A DNA stretch of 64,000 nt from Leptospira chreensis. GTDB taxonomy: Bacteria; Spirochaetota; Leptospiria; Leptospirales; Leptospiraceae. The stretch is taken from contig NZ_JAFFPS010000026.1 of NCBI RefSeq assembly GCF_016919165.1, positions 1 through 64,000 on the forward strand. Reading direction: 5' to 3'. Positions within the stretch are counted from its first letter, which is position 1. Each line of letters opens with the position of its first letter. The position numbers and the translations under genes are program-made. The notes under the pieces were generated by a model. The model was not told the origin of the DNA, ran no database searches, and was given only the letters and a program-made list of their open reading frames with translations. Positions 28,690 through 36,579 of the stretch are shown piece by piece.

Positions 28690-29844
28690 TTGTCTATGAT
28701 TGATAAAAAAACGAATCCTTTACGTTACCTTGCGATTGCTTTTAGTTTTTTACTTTTGGGAACTTTTTTGTCTCCCATTCTAACTTGTGGAAATTCATCC
28801 GAAAATCCTCTGCAACTCAAAGCAGATGGTGGTGATAAATTATCCCCGGCCCAAACCCAAGCTGTGGCTTTGGAAGATGCCTTCCAAGAAGTGTTTGATA
28901 AAGTGTCTCCCAGTGTGGTTTCCATTGCCACGGAAGGGACAGTAAATGTGCCACTCCATCCATTTGAATATTTTTTTGGAAGACAAGACCCAAGAAAAAG
29001 TACACGCCAACAAAAACTTTCCGGATTAGGTTCTGGAATTTTGTTAAACGACGAAGGTTACATTATGACGAACCACCATGTGATTCAAAACATGGACAAG
29101 TTTACAGTTAAGTTGAAAGACAAAAAAGAATTCGAAGCCAAACTCATTGGTTCTGATTCCACTGCTGACATCGCCTTATTAAAAATCAGTGCACCCAAAG
29201 GAATTCTCATTCCGAGTTTGATTGGAGATTCGAGTAAGGTTCGAGTGGGAAACTGGGCCATTGCCATTGGAGCTCCTCTTGGATTAGAACAATCGTTTAC
29301 TGTGGGTGTGGTTTCTGCCATCCAACGTGGTGGGCTTGATACTTCTGGTTTATCATACATTCAAACAGATGCGGCCATCAATCAAGGAAACAGTGGGGGA
29401 CCTCTCCTTAACATTCGTGGAGAAGTGATTGGCATTAACCGTATGATTGTCAGTCAATCCGGAGGTTCCGAAGGAATTGGGTTTGCGATTCCTATCAATG
29501 AAGCAAGACGTGTTGCGGAAGAGATCAAAACTCACGGTAAAGTCTCAAGAGCATGGATTGGAGCTGGTGTGGATAACATCGTAGAAGAAGATATCAGACA
29601 ATTCCAATTAAAAGACAATAAAGGTGCCATCGTTCGTCAAATTGTAAAAGGGTCTCCGGCCGATAAGGCAAGTTTGAAACTCAATGATATCATCATCGAA
29701 ATTGATGGAAAACCGGTGCGCACTCCAGAGGAACTAGTTGGCAATGTGCTTAGTTCTCAAATTGGCAAACGGATTGAGTTAAAAATCATTCGAAATAAAA
29801 ATGAAATCTTGACTTCCATCACTCCAGAGAAGAAACCCAATTGA
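28690..29844 (+). CDS. HtrA/DegQ-like periplasmic serine protease
   Basis: Envelope quality-control protease. A hydrophobic N-terminal anchor (about residues 11-32, ending ILTCG, possibly a lipobox) leads into a trypsin-like domain with the catalytic His in MTNHHV, Asp in [10 protein letters not shown] and Ser in [11 protein letters not shown]. One PDZ domain follows ([26 protein letters not shown]). At 384 residues it is like DegS or single-PDZ DegQ. Start TTG at 28690 is spaced nine bases from GGAGA; ATG 28696 is the alternative. The upstream sequence contains GGAACTT at 28651-28657, which equals the -35 of sigma-E promoters. Confidence 0.93.
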   Translation: MSMIDKKTNPLRYLAIAFSFLLLGTFLSPILTCGNSSENPLQLKADGGDKLSPAQTQAVALEDAFQEVFDKVSPSVVSIATEGTVNVPLHPFEYFFGRQDPRKSTRQQKLSGLGSGILLNDEGYIMTNHHVIQNMDKFTVKLKDKKEFEAKLIGSDSTADIALLKISAPKGILIPSLIGDSSKVRVGNWAIAIGAPLGLEQSFTVGVVSAIQRGGLDTSGLSYIQTDAAINQGNSGGPLLNIRGEVIGINRMIVSQSGGSEGIGFAIPINEARRVAEEIKTHGKVSRAWIGAGVDNIVEEDIRQFQLKDNKGAIVRQIVKGSPADKASLKLNDIIIEIDGKPVRTPEELVGNVLSSQIGKRIELKIIRNKNEILTSITPEKKPN

Positions 29845-29845
29845 G

Positions 29846-30871
29846 GTGAGTTTAAGAGAAGATTGGATCCAACCGGGCGAAGATGAACCTAGCCTTCGCC
29901 CCACAAAATTATCCGAATTCATCGGACAAAAAGAGGTTTTGGCCAATCTCTCGGTTTACGTGGAGGCGGCTCGCAAACGGAAAAGCCCCCTCGACCATGT
30001 TTTAATTTCAGGCCCTCCCGGCCTTGGCAAAACCACACTGGCCAATATCATCGCCAATGAATTGGCAGTGGCCTTCACCCCCACTTCCGCCCCGGCCATC
30101 TCTAAGGGCGCGGACTTGGTACGTTTTCTCACCCTTCTTAAAACTAACGAAGTCCTATTCATCGACGAGATCCACGGCTTTATCAAAAAACAAGAAGAGC
30201 TTTTGTATCCGGCAATGGAGAACTTCTTTGTGGACCTTGTGGTCGGCGAAGGAGTCACCGCCAATGCCCTCCAGATCCAACTTCAGCCCTTTACTCTTGT
30301 CGGTGCCACCACTCGGTCGGGGCTTGTCAGCGAACCCTTAAAGTCACGGTTTGGAATCCATCTGAAACTTGATTTTTATACAGATGGGGAAATGCAAATC
30401 ATTGTGGATCGTTCAGCAAAACTTCTCGGAGTCAATCTTGGGGAAGGGGTTGCTTTTGAGATTGGAAAACGAAGCCGCAAAACTCCAAGGATTGCCAACC
30501 ATCTTTTAAAACGAGTTCGTGATTTTGCTGAAGTTCGAAATGAAACATCTGTTAGTTTAGATACTTGTCGTTTTGCTTTTGACCGGATGGGTGTGGACCA
30601 TTTGGGCCTCGATGTTGTGGACCGCCAAATTTTGGACATCCTCATCAATCGTTATGGTGGTGGGCCTGTCGGAATCAAACCCATTGCTGTGGTCCTCGGA
30701 GAAGAGGAACGCACCATTGAAGACACTTATGAACCTTTTTTGGTGCGAGTGGGGCTTGTGGACCGCACACCACAAGGTCGGGTGGCTACGAAAAAGGCTT
30801 ACGAACATTTGGGAATTGTGTATACTGGAAATATCGGGGAAAATCGCGAAAATGGCCCAACTCTCTTTTGA
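29846..30871 (+). CDS. ruvB: Holliday junction branch migration ATPase
   Basis: RuvB rings drive branch migration with RuvA in recombinational repair. The 341-residue protein has [17 protein letters not shown], Walker [16 protein letters not shown], Walker [12 protein letters not shown], sensor [18 protein letters not shown] with the Arg finger and the C-terminal winged helix [24 protein letters not shown]. Start is GTG at 29846, two bases after the protease stop. Its end overlaps the TonB-like gene by 20 bases. Confidence 0.98.
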   Translation: MSLREDWIQPGEDEPSLRPTKLSEFIGQKEVLANLSVYVEAARKRKSPLDHVLISGPPGLGKTTLANIIANELAVAFTPTSAPAISKGADLVRFLTLLKTNEVLFIDEIHGFIKKQEELLYPAMENFFVDLVVGEGVTANALQIQLQPFTLVGATTRSGLVSEPLKSRFGIHLKLDFYTDGEMQIIVDRSAKLLGVNLGEGVAFEIGKRSRKTPRIANHLLKRVRDFAEVRNETSVSLDTCRFAFDRMGVDHLGLDVVDRQILDILINRYGGGPVGIKPIAVVLGEEERTIEDTYEPFLVRVGLVDRTPQGRVATKKAYEHLGIVYTGNIGENRENGPTLF

Positions 30872-31769
30872 TTTCCGATTGCCTGAAAAGGAAGAAGGGG
30901 AACGCAGATTTTTCTTTGCCTTCACCTTCGTCATCCTCATATCCTCATTAGTTCTCGCTCATCTCATCACTCGCAATATGCTCTGGAAGATGTTGGCAGA
31001 AGAACAAGCTGCCGAGATGATGGGGCCCAAAGAACAAGAAAAAATTTACGAAGTCCTCGTCGAACAACAGTTCATCAATCCAGACAAAAAAGATGAATAC
31101 AAAGCCCTCTCTAACAAAGATTCATCGGGTGGCGGTGGTCTTACAGAAAAACAAGGATTTCATACCCTCACACAGTTTCGTGAATTCATCATGGGAAGTT
31201 CTGCATCCACTCCCAGTAAAGCCCAACCTAAATCGGAACAATCCAAAGAAGAAGAAATCTTTGAAGTAGGAATTTTTAAAGCAGATCCCAAAAGTAATTC
31301 GAATTCAGAAGAAAGCTCAAACCAATCCGCAAGTGCGGGGCAGATGACAAAAATTCCTTTTAACTATAGATTCCAACAGGATTTTTTGTTTCGATGGGAC
31401 GGGGCCAAGGCTTTGACAATTCCCACCAAACAACTCGCAGGTTATTATTATTTTAAGAATATGTTGAAACGAATTGAAGAATCTTTTGCTCCCCCTGGTG
31501 GTGGAAACTACGCTTATCGTGATATGGCAGGTGTTGTGGCAAGAGAAGGAATCAAAGAAGGGGAAACCAAGGTTCTGTTTATGTTAAGCGAACAAGGTCA
31601 AGTTTTGGATGTTCGTTTGGTCTCTTCCCAAGGACAAGTGGTGGTAGACCAAGCTTGTATGGATTCCATTCGAGGCCAAAACTTTGGTCCGGTTCCAGAA
31701 GAAGTGAAATCCAAAGGATTAATCTTTGGAATCAACTTCATCTTTCCCGGAATCCGTTATTATCGTTAG
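30852..31769 (+). CDS. TonB-like energy-transducer protein
   Basis: The frame is open from 30573, but the real start is ATG 30852 ([10 protein letters not shown]), inside the end of ruvB. The 305-residue product has an N-terminal membrane helix (about 20-45, [20 protein letters not shown]), a long polar linker and a C-terminal domain ([32 protein letters not shown]...GINFIFP) resembling the TonB carboxy-terminal fold. It would link proton motive force to outer-membrane receptors such as the one at 3610. A lack of an obvious proline-rich spacer is atypical, and exact partner receptors are unknown. Confidence 0.82.
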   Translation: MAQLSFDFRLPEKEEGERRFFFAFTFVILISSLVLAHLITRNMLWKMLAEEQAAEMMGPKEQEKIYEVLVEQQFINPDKKDEYKALSNKDSSGGGGLTEKQGFHTLTQFREFIMGSSASTPSKAQPKSEQSKEEEIFEVGIFKADPKSNSNSEESSNQSASAGQMTKIPFNYRFQQDFLFRWDGAKALTIPTKQLAGYYYFKNMLKRIEESFAPPGGGNYAYRDMAGVVAREGIKEGETKVLFMLSEQGQVLDVRLVSSQGQVVVDQACMDSIRGQNFGPVPEEVKSKGLIFGINFIFPGIRYYR

Positions 31770-31772
31770 TTG

Positions 31773-32084
31773 TTAATCGGTCACTAAAGTACAACCATAC
31801 TCTTTTGAGAGATATTTTGCCGTATTGGACTTCCCAAGTCCTTTCACGGTGACCGACTTGTTTTCCTTATCGAGTTTGAATTCACTGATCGGAACCCATT
31901 GGCGAGCAAAGTTATGGCATTGTTCTTCCGAAAGTTCCATCACAAAGTAACAACTACAATATTCTTTCGAATAAAAACTAGAGATAATGGATGGAAAACT
32001 AGATAGATGTTTCCAGTTCCATTGTGCCCAAAACAAAATAAATAAAAACAATAAAGAAAGGAGAACAGAGATTTTTCTTTTCAT
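31773..32084 (-). CDS. Small membrane-anchored Cys-rich protein, serine-hydrolase accessory module
   Basis: A 103-residue protein with an N-terminal signal anchor (about residues 5-22) and a short domain with EYCSCYFVMELSEEQC and KEYGCTLV. From memory, this CxC...C...GCTLV pattern is normally the N-terminal module of proteobacterial serine hydrolases (amide hydrolase/beta-lactamase-like). Here it is a separate gene four bases downstream of such a hydrolase. I infer that the two work together outside the cytoplasm. Confidence in the module identity is moderate. Confidence 0.72.
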   Translation of the reverse strand: MKRKISVLLSLLFLFILFWAQWNWKHLSSFPSIISSFYSKEYCSCYFVMELSEEQCHNFARQWVPISEFKLDKENKSVTVKGLGKSNTAKYLSKEYGCTLVTD

Positions 32085-32088
32085 AAGG

Positions 32089-33270
32089 TTACCGAATTAC
32101 CGACTCTTTCACTAATTTTAAAAAATCATTTTTGATGAATGCCTTTTCGCGATCATCTCCAAACCGAACAATGATGAGGTCTAGGCTTGGAATCACATAC
32201 AACATTTGTCCCCAGTGTCCAAGGCCAGCAAAGGTATCTTTGGGTGCATCGGGCCAGGGTTCGTGGATTCCTCTTTCGGGAACTCCTGTATTGGCATACC
32301 AGTGGGCCGTATAATTGTCTTCCGCTAAATCTTCTGAGTAAGGAGTGGATTTGTACCCAGGAGCAGGTGTTCTTGTAAATTGCACCCAACCTTCAGGTAA
32401 CAGACGTTCGCCGTTCCAAACTCCATCGTTTAAATACAAATATCCGATTTTTGCTAAGTCTTGGGCTGTCATATACAAATACGAAGATCCAATATAAGTG
32501 CCAGAACCATCTCTTTCAAAGGTTACATTGGTGATTCCCAGTGGTTTAAAAATCTTCTCGAAAGGAAGTTTGTCGTATTCTTCGGCTCCATATACTTTTT
32601 TCAAAATGGCAGAAAGAATATTGGTATCACAACTAGAATAATAGACTTGGGTTCCAGGTTCCGAACGGATAGGAAGGCCTGCACAAAAGTTTCCCATATC
32701 TTTACGACCTCTTGTGTACAACATAGCAATCACGGAAGATTTGAGTGGTCCACTTTCATATCCTTCTTCTGCCGCAAGACCTGAAGACATATTGAGAAGG
32801 TGCCTGATGGTAATTTTTTTATGGGCTTCGTCGCGACTCAGTGGTTCATAATGATAATAACCAGGATCATCTAATTTAACAAGCCCCCCTTTGACAGCGA
32901 TTCCATACATGGTTTGCAAAATGCTTTTGGACACTGACCAGGTTAAATGGACTTTGTCTTCTGCGAAGTTTCTTGCATACTTTTCATAAATGAGTTTTCC
33001 ATTTCTCAAGATGACGAGGGCATCGGTTCGTCTTCCTTTTCTATCTGTTTCATCACCTGTTCGGGTAAAAGCATACTCTTCTACTAACTTAAGTTTTGCG
33101 GAAGAGACACCCACTGATTCAGGAGATACAACTTTCCAGTCCGGACTAGGCCATTCCGGTTTCAACCGAGGCTTTAGTGTATCGACTTCTGGTTCTCCAC
33201 CAAAGGGAGAGAGGTCTTTGCCACATTGGATACAAAAGAGTAAAAGGATGAAGATAAGGCTTTGTTTCAT
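32089..33270 (-). CDS. Beta-lactamase-family serine hydrolase, lipoprotein
   Basis: 393 residues, starting with a signal peptide ending FCIQCG, a lipobox. Catalytic motifs are clear: SxxK as SVSKS (about residue 135), Tyr-type YSSCDTN and C-terminal GHWGQMLYVIP, with IRHLLNMSSGL. These identify the class C beta-lactamase-like/6-aminohexanoate dimer hydrolase family. The substrate is unknown; peptidase or esterase activity is as likely as antibiotic hydrolysis. It is the upstream partner of the small Cys-rich protein and follows SufE on the same strand after a 70-base gap. Confidence 0.92.
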   Translation of the reverse strand: MKQSLIFILLLFCIQCGKDLSPFGGEPEVDTLKPRLKPEWPSPDWKVVSPESVGVSSAKLKLVEEYAFTRTGDETDRKGRRTDALVILRNGKLIYEKYARNFAEDKVHLTWSVSKSILQTMYGIAVKGGLVKLDDPGYYHYEPLSRDEAHKKITIRHLLNMSSGLAAEEGYESGPLKSSVIAMLYTRGRKDMGNFCAGLPIRSEPGTQVYYSSCDTNILSAILKKVYGAEEYDKLPFEKIFKPLGITNVTFERDGSGTYIGSSYLYMTAQDLAKIGYLYLNDGVWNGERLLPEGWVQFTRTPAPGYKSTPYSEDLAEDNYTAHWYANTGVPERGIHEPWPDAPKDTFAGLGHWGQMLYVIPSLDLIIVRFGDDREKAFIKNDFLKLVKESVIR

Positions 33271-33343
33271 AGAATTCCTGATTCAGATTCGTTTCAGAAT
33301 TCTATGCGAGTCTTAATCGTTTGCAAAGGAAAAAAGAAAGGGA

Positions 33344-33757
33344 TTAAGCTTTTTCTGCGTATCCTTTTAGTTTTTGTACCATGGAGAATAATCCGTTTCT
33401 TCTTGAGATCGAAAGAAATTTTGCAAGGCCTACTTCTTCTATGAAACCAAGCGAGGCATCCGCTATATCTTTCGGAGATTGTCCCGAAAACACGCGTATG
33501 AGGATGGCGATTAGACCTTTGGTGAGGGCAGTGTCACTATCGGCATCAAACTCTAATCGTCCACCTTCTAGTTTCGGTGCGACCCAAACTCTTGATTGGC
33601 AACCGGGGACTATATATTCTTCTGTTCGTTTTTCATCGGGATAGGGGGGAAGTTCTTCACCTAACTCAATCAAATATTGAAACTTCTCTTCCCAATCAGT
33701 AAGATCGGAGAATTCTGCTATGATTTCTTTTTGGATTTCCGCAATGGACTTACTCAT
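33344..33757 (-). CDS. sufE: SufE-like Fe-S cluster assembly protein
   Basis: SufE takes persulfide sulfur from the desulfurase SufS for Fe-S cluster building. About 137 residues from ATG 33757, which overlaps the previous stop as ATGAGTAA; the frame is also open up to 33787. The acceptor Cys is in YIVPGCQSRVWVAPKL (about residue 49), and EFSDLTDWEEKFQYLIELG is the usual N-terminal segment. Desulfurase and scaffold genes are not in this window, so its partners are elsewhere. Confidence 0.93.
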   Translation of the reverse strand: MSKSIAEIQKEIIAEFSDLTDWEEKFQYLIELGEELPPYPDEKRTEEYIVPGCQSRVWVAPKLEGGRLEFDADSDTALTKGLIAILIRVFSGQSPKDIADASLGFIEEVGLAKFLSISRRNGLFSMVQKLKGYAEKA

Positions 33758-34172
33758 GTTTGGCATCCGGAGTTGGAATCTCGGCAAACTTATCTTTTTT
33801 TCTCATATAAAACTTGTTAAAGTTTGCTGTGGTAAGATTTTTTAATTCCACTCGATTTACAGTTGATACTGTGAGTTCATACAACTCGTCATTGGATTTA
33901 AAAAAATAATCCATTCGAAGTTTTTCTTCCAAAGTATATTCGACATCATTCCAAATTAATTTTTTGGATTCAAAGTCTACATACAAACATTCCGGAGGTT
34001 TGGTGAGCACATAACAAAATTCACCAGCCTTAGGAACTCCCTTGTAAAACAATCCGCAGTGGAAAAAGGAAATAGAAAAGAGAAGGAAAAGAAAACTTTT
34101 ATTTACGATCGCAAAACTTGTTTTCAACTGTTTTGATGGAAATCTAGAAAGTAGGAACTTGAAACCAATCAT
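33750..34172 (-). CDS. Putative small lipoprotein
   Basis: Unrecognised 140-residue protein. A hydrophobic stretch SFLFLLFSISFFHCG (about 26-41) ends in a lipobox-like FFHC. The N-terminal 25 residues before it are basic and long for a signal peptide, and an internal start might be used. It overlaps both neighbours (ATGA with the gene at 34169 and ATGAGTAA with sufE), so translation is coupled. The rest is a short beta-rich domain of unknown function. Confidence 0.75.
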   Translation of the reverse strand: MIGFKFLLSRFPSKQLKTSFAIVNKSFLFLLFSISFFHCGLFYKGVPKAGEFCYVLTKPPECLYVDFESKKLIWNDVEYTLEEKLRMDYFFKSNDELYELTVSTVNRVELKNLTTANFNKFYMRKKDKFAEIPTPDAKHE

Positions 34173-35185
34173 TCTTTTTTTTCCGGTGTTAGATCTAGTT
34201 TGGTTTTGGCTCCTGGTTTTTCTACAATCATCTTCGCAATGAGGATAGGAATCTCCGGATTCTTTTTGCCAGAAGAAAGGTAAAATTCTTCCAATAGGTC
34301 AATTCCTTTCTGAGAAAGATTTTGTAAGTGAAAGATTGTGGCTTCCGTAATAATAGAAGTTTCCGTAATCCGATCGGGATTGTTGGACTTGGCTTGTCTA
34401 AGGAGAGACAAAGCTCCTACATAATCTTTTTTATAATACTTTCCAAGACCTCGTAAAAAATTCTCTTCTCTTGGTGTGAATTGAATTCCGGCATTATAAT
34501 TTGGGTCTTTTGTGATTGTGATGAGTTTGTCAAGGCCTGATGCATCACCGGCTAACATGGTATTGAAGGTGAGTAACCAAATATAAACCGTTTGGAACTC
34601 TGGTGAAAGTTTAGAACGATCCAAATTTCCATATTCGCTTATGAGAACTTGAGGTCTTTTGACATGACGGTGTGTTTCCCCGAGGAATAATAAAACTTTG
34701 TTATTCTCCCAATCAGAAAATGGGGAAGAGGAGAAAGACTCGGCAGTCCTCGCATTCCAAAATATGGAATCCAAAGTAGAATCGGCAAGAACTGAGGTTC
34801 CAATGAAGTCTTGGAATTCTGAACCGAGATGTAAAATCAAACTGTCGTGATCAAAATAAATTCCAATTCTATATAAATTCCAAAATAAACTGCGCGCAAT
34901 CAAATGGAAGGCAACGGGATCTGTAGGATCCTTTTCGGAATAGGTGGTGGCGATCGATTGGAAGTCTTCGATATCTTTTTCTTTCAGGTTTCCCGATTTC
35001 CAGAGTTCGATCGTTTTTTCTTTGGTTTTTTCTGCCCTGACACTTTGGTCTTTTGCAAAAAGAAAATAAATTTCTTTTCTATAGGTAAACCCTAACACGG
35101 ACAGACCAAGCGCTAAAACCAATAGAAATAGCGGGGTCTTTGATTTCTTCTTTCTGTGCGGTTCGTACCGGGAGTAAATCGCCAT
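34169..35185 (-). CDS. Membrane-anchored TPR-like protein
   Basis: 338 residues from ATG 35185 (MAIYSRYEPHRKKKSKTP). A basic N-terminus and one membrane helix (LFLLVLALGLSVLGFTY, about 20-38) precede an alpha-helical region with tetratricopeptide-like pairs such as FLRGLGKYYKKDYVGALSLLRQAKSNNP. The frame remains open upstream to 35479, but that extension is S/T-rich and overlaps the divergent zinc-ribbon gene, so I reject it. Probably a scaffold facing the periplasm; function unknown. Confidence 0.8.
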   Translation of the reverse strand: MAIYSRYEPHRKKKSKTPLFLLVLALGLSVLGFTYRKEIYFLFAKDQSVRAEKTKEKTIELWKSGNLKEKDIEDFQSIATTYSEKDPTDPVAFHLIARSLFWNLYRIGIYFDHDSLILHLGSEFQDFIGTSVLADSTLDSIFWNARTAESFSSSPFSDWENNKVLLFLGETHRHVKRPQVLISEYGNLDRSKLSPEFQTVYIWLLTFNTMLAGDASGLDKLITITKDPNYNAGIQFTPREENFLRGLGKYYKKDYVGALSLLRQAKSNNPDRITETSIITEATIFHLQNLSQKGIDLLEEFYLSSGKKNPEIPILIAKMIVEKPGAKTKLDLTPEKKE

Positions 35186-35255
35186 CGTTGGTTCCCATTT
35201 TTTTTTGCCCTCCCCACTTGACACGGCTTTTTCTTTGTGATTTAGTGAGAAGGGT

Positions 35256-35435
35256 ATGGAAGATGACTTTTTAGATGATGACGAATTCGATGCAGATAGC
35301 CTCAACGAAGACGTCGTAACGTATGCTTGTGAGGATTGTGACCACCGTTGGGAAGCCGAAGGGGAGGATGAATACCTCGATTCTTGGGAACTGATCTGCC
35401 CTATGTGCGGATCGGCGAATATCACCGAACTGTAA
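35256..35435 (+). CDS. 59-residue zinc-ribbon protein
   Basis: A small gene (below common length cut-offs) with ATG 35256 and TAA 35433-35435. It has a very acidic N-terminus (MEDDFLDDDEFDADSLNED), then a CxxC...CxxC zinc ribbon: ACEDCDHRW and ICPMCGSANITEL. The AGAAGGG sequence lies just upstream. Such proteins often bind RNA polymerase or ribosomes, but no role is proven. It is followed two bases later by the start of a secreted-protein gene. Confidence 0.85.
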   Translation: MEDDFLDDDEFDADSLNEDVVTYACEDCDHRWEAEGEDEYLDSWELICPMCGSANITEL

Positions 35436-35436
35436 T

Positions 35437-35964
35437 TTGACTTATTTTCAGTATATTTTTGGTTTTTTGATTCTACCATCGCTCCTTTGGAGCGAGACCT
35501 CCGGTTTTTCGACCCTCTACACAGAATTCAAAAAAGGAAATTACGCAACCGTATCCAAAGGCTCCCTTCAATATTTGAACACAGCCGATGGAGAAAAAGA
35601 CCCTAGGATATTTTTCCTCTATGTTTCGACTGAGGAAAATTGGTCTCAACTGAAAACTAAGGTGGTTCGAGATGCTCCACCTAACTTTAGATCATCGGTT
35701 CACTACTGGAATGCTATTTATCTATTTATGGAACGATCCCTTGTCTTTGGGGAGTCCGATTTGCTCATCGAATGGGGTAAAGAATTCCAAAAGTCGGGGA
35801 AACAAAGTCCCAAATACAACGATGCCTTACTTTTGTATGGTCTTGGCCTTATGGACTTAAAAAATGAATCGGAAGCCAAAAGAATTTTTGCAGAAATAGA
35901 ATCTAATTCTCCCTCCAAACACGTGTTATCCCAATTGGAAGAGATTAAATCTTCAGGTAAATAA
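35437..35964 (+). CDS. Secreted helical-repeat protein, unknown
   Basis: A 175-residue protein beginning with a signal peptide (MTYFQYIFGFLILPSLLWSET). The mature part has tetratricopeptide-like helices: LYTEFKKGNYATVSKGSLQYL and KYNDALLLYGLGLMDLKNESEAKRIFAEIE. Start is TTG at 35437, two bases after the zinc-ribbon stop; no strong ribosome-binding site is visible, suggesting coupling. It abuts the RsmD-like gene with no gap. Function unknown. Confidence 0.8.
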   Translation: MTYFQYIFGFLILPSLLWSETSGFSTLYTEFKKGNYATVSKGSLQYLNTADGEKDPRIFFLYVSTEENWSQLKTKVVRDAPPNFRSSVHYWNAIYLFMERSLVFGESDLLIEWGKEFQKSGKQSPKYNDALLLYGLGLMDLKNESEAKRIFAEIESNSPSKHVLSQLEEIKSSGK

Positions 35965-36579
35965 ATGAAAGGACTACGTGTATCACAAGGAAAGTGGAAA
36001 GGGAAAGAAATCCCATCCCCACCAGATGTATCGGGACATTTAAATTTTACGAATAGCCTGATGAAAAAAGCCATCTTCTCTCTTATGGATTCTCGCCTTC
36101 TTTCTTGGGGTCTCGGTTTTGATTCTGTTTTGTTTTGTGATTATTTTTCCGGCAGTGGACAGATTTCTGCCGAAGCCTATAGCCTATCTGTCAAACGACT
36201 TTTGACTTATGAGTTAGACCAAACTAGATTTAGGCAAGTCCATTCCCTTTTTCGAGGGCTTAGTAATGTTCAATTGTTTCGAAAAGATGCAACCAAACAC
36301 GCATTAAAGTGGGAGATCGGCGAAGAAGAAGCTTATATCTTTTATTTGGACCCACCTTACACGTATTGGTCGGAAACTCCCACTCGAATGAAAGAAATGT
36401 TGGAACATTTGTATGACTTTTGTATCTCTACAAAAAAACCTTTCCTAATTTTATGTCAAATCCCAGAACACCAACCCATTGATAAAATTTGGGCTTCAGT
36501 TCCTCATAAACAAAGAGAGTATGGGAGCCATTCCATCATCGAAACAGGTTATGAAAATGCCGAGACCACTCTTCGGTAA
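35965..36579 (+). CDS. RsmD-family 16S rRNA (guanine-N2) methyltransferase
   Basis: 204 residues with the RsmD layout: N-terminal LRVSQGKWKGKEIPSPP, SAM-binding motif CDYFSGSGQISAEAYS and catalytic motif FYLDPPYTYW. RsmD methylates G966 of 16S rRNA. The match is good in the N-terminal part and around the NPPY-type DPPY motif, but some RsmD positions differ, so I name the family rather than the exact base. The 3' end overlaps the penicillin-binding-protein gene by about 28 bases. Confidence 0.85.
   Translation: MKGLRVSQGKWKGKEIPSPPDVSGHLNFTNSLMKKAIFSLMDSRLLSWGLGFDSVLFCDYFSGSGQISAEAYSLSVKRLLTYELDQTRFRQVHSLFRGLSNVQLFRKDATKHALKWEIGEEEAYIFYLDPPYTYWSETPTRMKEMLEHLYDFCISTKKPFLILCQIPEHQPIDKIWASVPHKQREYGSHSIIETGYENAETTLR

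Noticed and set aside
30573..30851. Upstream extension of the TonB-like frame
   Set aside because: It overlaps the ruvB coding region in another frame and lacks coding character; the ATG at 30852 gives a normal membrane helix.
35186..35479. N-terminal extension of the TPR-like minus-strand frame
   Set aside because: It is S/T-rich low complexity and lies opposite the zinc-ribbon gene; a proper start is ATG 35185.
35965..36579. DNA adenine methylase for the DPPY-bearing protein
   Set aside because: DPPY alone suits it, but the N-terminal GKWKGKEIP pattern and DYFSGSG place it with RsmD.
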